Assembly (NCBI RefSeq): GCF_020165495.1
Contig: NZ_JAIUIE010000002.1
Location: 310,001 to 374,000 of the forward strand
Source of the DNA: Mesorhizobium sp. BR1-1-16
Lineage (GTDB): Bacteria; Pseudomonadota; Alphaproteobacteria; Rhizobiales; Kaistiaceae
Reading direction: 5' to 3'
DNA length: 64,000 nt
The notes under the pieces were generated by a model. The model saw only the letters and a list, made by a program, of their open reading frames with translations, was not told the origin of the DNA and did no database searches. This document shows, one piece after another, positions 61,499 through 64,000 of the stretch (positions within the stretch are counted from its first letter, which is position 1; each line of letters starts with the position of its first letter). The translations under genes were made by a program, and so were the position numbers.

Positions 61499-63058
61499 TT
61501 GAATGCTGTTTTGCGAAAGGTTGGTTGGACCGTCGTCTCAATCTCGCTTGGCATGATCGTCGTCGTAGCCGGCTTCGAACTCATTAGCTGGCAGCGCCGC
61601 CACAGCGAACTGATCTTTCAGGCCGAGCTTGTTCTGCGCCGGTCCGTGTCGGTCGTGAATGAAGTGCGCGCAGGGTTGCGCTTGGTGCCGCGACTGAAGA
61701 CCGTCCCGTGCTCTCCGGACGACATCAAGGCGATGCGTCTCTTCGTCGAGCGCTCGGTGTTCATCGTCGAGATGGGCCGTATGAGCGGTGACCGGATCCT
61801 GTGCGACAGCAGGGGCAGCGCGCCAAGGGACGACGCCCTCGGCCCGCCCGACAGGGTCGGCTTGAACGGTGCCAAGATCTGGCTGCGGGTTCCGCTGCGA
61901 GGCGACTGGCGGATCGTTGTCTCCGCGGCCGCTCGTGACGGTGCAATCGTTTTCTCGCGCCCGACCGCCGCCGCCGACCTGTTCCGTCCTGTCGGCGACG
62001 CGGTCGCCCAAGTGGTGCCGCCCGGTTCGCTGATAGCCTATGCGAGTTCCAGTCGCGTCGAGCAGCCATCCGGCGCCACCTATATCCCGCCCCGGCGGTC
62101 AAATCGCTGGCTGGATCAATCCGTCCTTCGATGCAAAGAGGGATTCGATGTCTGCGTTGCCGTCAGTGAGCCGGCAAAACCGGCCTTTCGAGCCCTCCCT
62201 CTCGGCGAGCAGTTGGCGCTGCTCGTCGGCGGCGCGCTTCTTGGCAAAGTCTGCCAAGCCCTCCTCGCCGCTTGGCTCGCCTCGCGACGCACACTTTACC
62301 GCCGCTTGAGGCGTGCGATCGCCCGGAGCGAGATCACGCTCCACTACCAACCGCTGGTCCGGCTCGAAGATCGTACCGTGGTAGGGTTTGAGACGCTCGC
62401 CCGCTGGCGCCCGAAGAGCGGCGAAGACGTCAGCCCGGACATCTTCGTGCCGCTGGCCGAGCGAACGGGCCTTCTGCCCGCTTTGACGGAGTTTGTGATC
62501 GACAGAGCGCTCTCGGACATGTCGTCGATGCTGTCAGAACGGCCGGATCTCTATGTCAGCATCAACATAGCGGTGCAGTCGCTGCTGTCAGACGAGCTCC
62601 TCACGGCGCTGAAGCTCTATTGCGACGCTCATGGCGTCGATCGATCCCGCATCGTCCTCGAAATCACCGAGCGAGAGACCGGCGAGGTTGAACTGATTGG
62701 CGATGCCGTCGGCCGTCTGCGCGATGCCGGCTTCAGGATCTTCCTGGACGATTTTGGCACCGGATATTCGAGCCTTGCTTATCTCGCGACCCTGCCGATC
62801 GACACGATCAAGCTGGATAAGCTGTTCAGCAATTCGGTCGGAACGAGCCTCGTCAGCTCGCTCGTTCTCGGCGAAATCCTGCACATGATGTCGACCCTCA
62901 ATCTTTCGGTCGTGTTCGAGGGCATCGAGACAGAGGAACAGGCGGTCGCATTAGGAGTGATCGCCCCCGGCGCCATGGGCCAGGGCTGGCTATTCGGCCG
63001 CCCTGCACCCGCTGGCGAAATCCGGGGCTCATCTTTGCCTGACGCGACTGTCCGCTGA
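61499..63058 (+). CDS. Cyclic-di-GMP phosphodiesterase with CSS sensor domain (EAL protein)
   Basis: A 519-residue membrane protein. TM1 is at about residues 8-28, a periplasmic CSS-like domain follows with Cys71 (PCSPDD) and Cys102 (LCDS), TM2 is at about 236-262, then an EAL domain from about 283. Catalytic features are present: Glu298 in FETLARW, SINIAVQSL, LEITERE, LDDFGTGYSSLAYL, IKLDKLF, FEGIETEEQ and QGWLFGRPAPAGE. No GGDEF domain is attached, so it should hydrolyse c-di-GMP, with redox state of the periplasmic cysteines as a possible signal. The start is TTG 61499. It stands alone. Confidence 0.9.
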   Translation: MNAVLRKVGWTVVSISLGMIVVVAGFELISWQRRHSELIFQAELVLRRSVSVVNEVRAGLRLVPRLKTVPCSPDDIKAMRLFVERSVFIVEMGRMSGDRILCDSRGSAPRDDALGPPDRVGLNGAKIWLRVPLRGDWRIVVSAAARDGAIVFSRPTAAADLFRPVGDAVAQVVPPGSLIAYASSSRVEQPSGATYIPPRRSNRWLDQSVLRCKEGFDVCVAVSEPAKPAFRALPLGEQLALLVGGALLGKVCQALLAAWLASRRTLYRRLRRAIARSEITLHYQPLVRLEDRTVVGFETLARWRPKSGEDVSPDIFVPLAERTGLLPALTEFVIDRALSDMSSMLSERPDLYVSINIAVQSLLSDELLTALKLYCDAHGVDRSRIVLEITERETGEVELIGDAVGRLRDAGFRIFLDDFGTGYSSLAYLATLPIDTIKLDKLFSNSVGTSLVSSLVLGEILHMMSTLNLSVVFEGIETEEQAVALGVIAPGAMGQGWLFGRPAPAGEIRGSSLPDATVR

Positions 63059-63060
63059 AG

Positions 63061-63086
63061 GAGGGCGGGAAATCCACTCCCGCCTC
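63061..63086. terminator. Stem-loop between the convergent EAL and glgX genes
   Basis: GAGGGCGGGA (63061-63070) pairs with TCCCGCCTC (63078-63086) over 9 bp with one bulged G and a 7-nt loop. It sits exactly between two convergent stops, three bases from each, and can serve as a shared terminator, though T-tracts are short. Confidence 0.6.
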
Positions 63087-63088
63087 AA

Positions 63089-64000
63089 TCAGTCCGCCGG
63101 CTTGTCGGCGACGCCTTCCAGCACGAGCATCGAGCGCGCGACCACCGTCAGCGTCTTGCCGGCATCGGTTTTCTCGCCTTCGAGCGCGCCGGCCGTGTCG
63201 AGGACCACTGTCCAGCCGCCACCTTCCTTGCCGGGGACGGTGAAGTCCACGTCGACATGCGAGGCGTTCATCATGACGATCATCACCGGCTCGTCGGCCC
63301 GCATCGGCGCAAGGCGCACGGTGATGCATTTGACATGCGGATCACCCCACTCCTCGTCCGACATGCGCGCTCCGCCGGCGCTGAACCAGGCGACATCGCG
63401 TTGGCCAAGGCTCGTCCGGGTGCCCGTCAGGAATTCGGCCCGTGAGAAGGCACTGCGGCTGCGCCTCAGCGCGATGACCTTGGCCGTGAAGTCGGCAAGC
63501 TCGGGGTCGGTATTGCCCCAGTCGACCCAGCCGATCTCGTTGTCCTGCGCATAGGCGTTGTTGTTGCCGCCCTGCGAGTTCCCGATCTCGTCGCCGGCCA
63601 GCATCATCGGCACGCCCTGCGACAGCATCAGCGTCGCGATCAGGTTGCGCTTCTGGCGCTTCCGCAGCTCGATGATCTCGGGATCGTCTGTCGGGCCCTC
63701 GACGCCGCAGTTCCAGCTGCGGTTATCGCTGTGTCCGTCGCGATTGTCCTCGCCATTCGCCTCGTTGTGCTTGTCGTTGTAGGAAACGAGATCTTCGAGC
63801 GTGAAGCCGTCATGGGCGGTGATGAAATTGACGCTCGACCAGGGCCGGCGCCGGCCTTCGTTGAACAGGTCGCTCGACGCCGCGAAGCGGGTGGCGAAGC
63901 TCGGCAGCAAGCCTTCGGCGCCCATCCAGAATTCGCGCACCACATCGCGATAGTCGCCGTTCCACTCGGAGAATCCGGCCGGGAAATTGCCGAGCTGATA
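63089..64000 (-). CDS. glgX: Glycogen debranching enzyme, C-terminal part (cut by window end)
   Basis: The frame is open from the window edge through stop TGA 63091-63089, about 303 residues. It shows the GlgX/isoamylase C-terminal half: FPAGFSEWNGDYRDVVREFW, VNFITAHDGFTLEDLVSYND with the catalytic-region HDGFTL, LMLSQGVPMMLAGDEIGNSQ, NNAYAQDNEIGWVDW, and a C-terminal beta domain. The enzyme cleaves alpha-1,6 branches of limit dextrins in glycogen breakdown. The N-terminal half and start lie beyond position 64000. Confidence 0.95.
   Translation of the reverse strand, partial: YQLGNFPAGFSEWNGDYRDVVREFWMGAEGLLPSFATRFAASSDLFNEGRRRPWSSVNFITAHDGFTLEDLVSYNDKHNEANGEDNRDGHSDNRSWNCGVEGPTDDPEIIELRKRQKRNLIATLMLSQGVPMMLAGDEIGNSQGGNNNAYAQDNEIGWVDWGNTDPELADFTAKVIALRRSRSAFSRAEFLTGTRTSLGQRDVAWFSAGGARMSDEEWGDPHVKCITVRLAPMRADEPVMIVMMNASHVDVDFTVPGKEGGGWTVVLDTAGALEGEKTDAGKTLTVVARSMLVLEGVADKPAD

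Overview
The window is GC-rich, densely packed DNA with many 1-4 bp start/stop overlaps, several GTG and TTG starts, and gene families and orders typical of Alphaproteobacteria. The order cysG-DUF2849-cysI-cysH-DUF934, the Entner-Doudoroff pair zwf/edd, the pcaIJF cluster and an Irr-like iron box together point to a free-living member of the Hyphomicrobiales (Rhizobiales). The genus cannot be fixed from sequence reading alone. No rRNA, tRNA, CRISPR array, phage, transposase or integrase was seen. The region reads as ordinary chromosome devoted to nutrient uptake and catabolism.

Layout. 1-2160: end of zwf, then edd. 2453-7479: a tightly coupled sulfite-reduction operon (cysG, DUF2849, cysI, cysH, DUF934) that ends in a translationally coupled [2Fe-2S] ferredoxin. 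7487-11531: an AraC regulator, a DUF1254/DUF1214 secreted protein, a DUF1269 membrane protein and an Asp/Glu racemase-like protein. 11510-15328: a TetR-HlyD-ABC ATPase-ABC permease operon of the CecR/YbhGFSR type. 15490-17330: DUF4126 plus a flavin disulfide reductase. 17340-26374: polyamine uptake and breakdown (PuuB-like oxidase, acetyltransferase, aminotransferase and PuuA-like ligase on one strand; potFGHI divergent). 26383-28475: a DUF2239 gene with an operator-like promoter, coupled to a MATE exporter. 28476-30827: an ECF sigma factor, its putative anti-sigma factor and a periplasmic sensor-like protein, with an EF-hand protein upstream. 30936-36543: AsmA-like protein, acetoacetyl-CoA synthetase, TadG-like protein. 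36554-39293: FbpA/FbpB iron uptake behind an Irr-like palindrome. 39545-41934: rsmE and xseA. 41968-45470: a PcaR-type regulator and pcaIJF, the last steps of the beta-ketoadipate pathway. 45480-48674: a TPP enzyme and two exported proteins. 48733-51939: hydroxyproline catabolism (epimerase, oxidase, deaminase). 52086-55714: transaldolase and, divergently, a GH2 beta-mannosidase. 55775-59241: PRC-barrel protein, a beta-propeller protein with a multi-domain HTH regulator, a small membrane protein and DUF899. 59310-61087: an SDR dehydrogenase with a divergent IclR regulator. 61499-63058: CSS/EAL phosphodiesterase. 63089-64000: 3' part of glgX, cut by the window edge.

How the genes fit together. 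Sugar acids, hydroxyproline, aromatics (through 3-oxoadipate), acetoacetate, polyamines and mannosides feed central metabolism through Entner-Doudoroff, pentose-phosphate and acetyl-CoA routes, mostly under local regulators (AraC, TetR, two IclR). The least explained units are the DUF2239/MATE pair with two operator-like 12-mers placed on a promoter, the sigma/anti-sigma/sensor block with its EF-hand neighbour, and the regulator with two winged-helix-like segments beside a beta-propeller gene. I found no clear new defence, mobile or toxin system.
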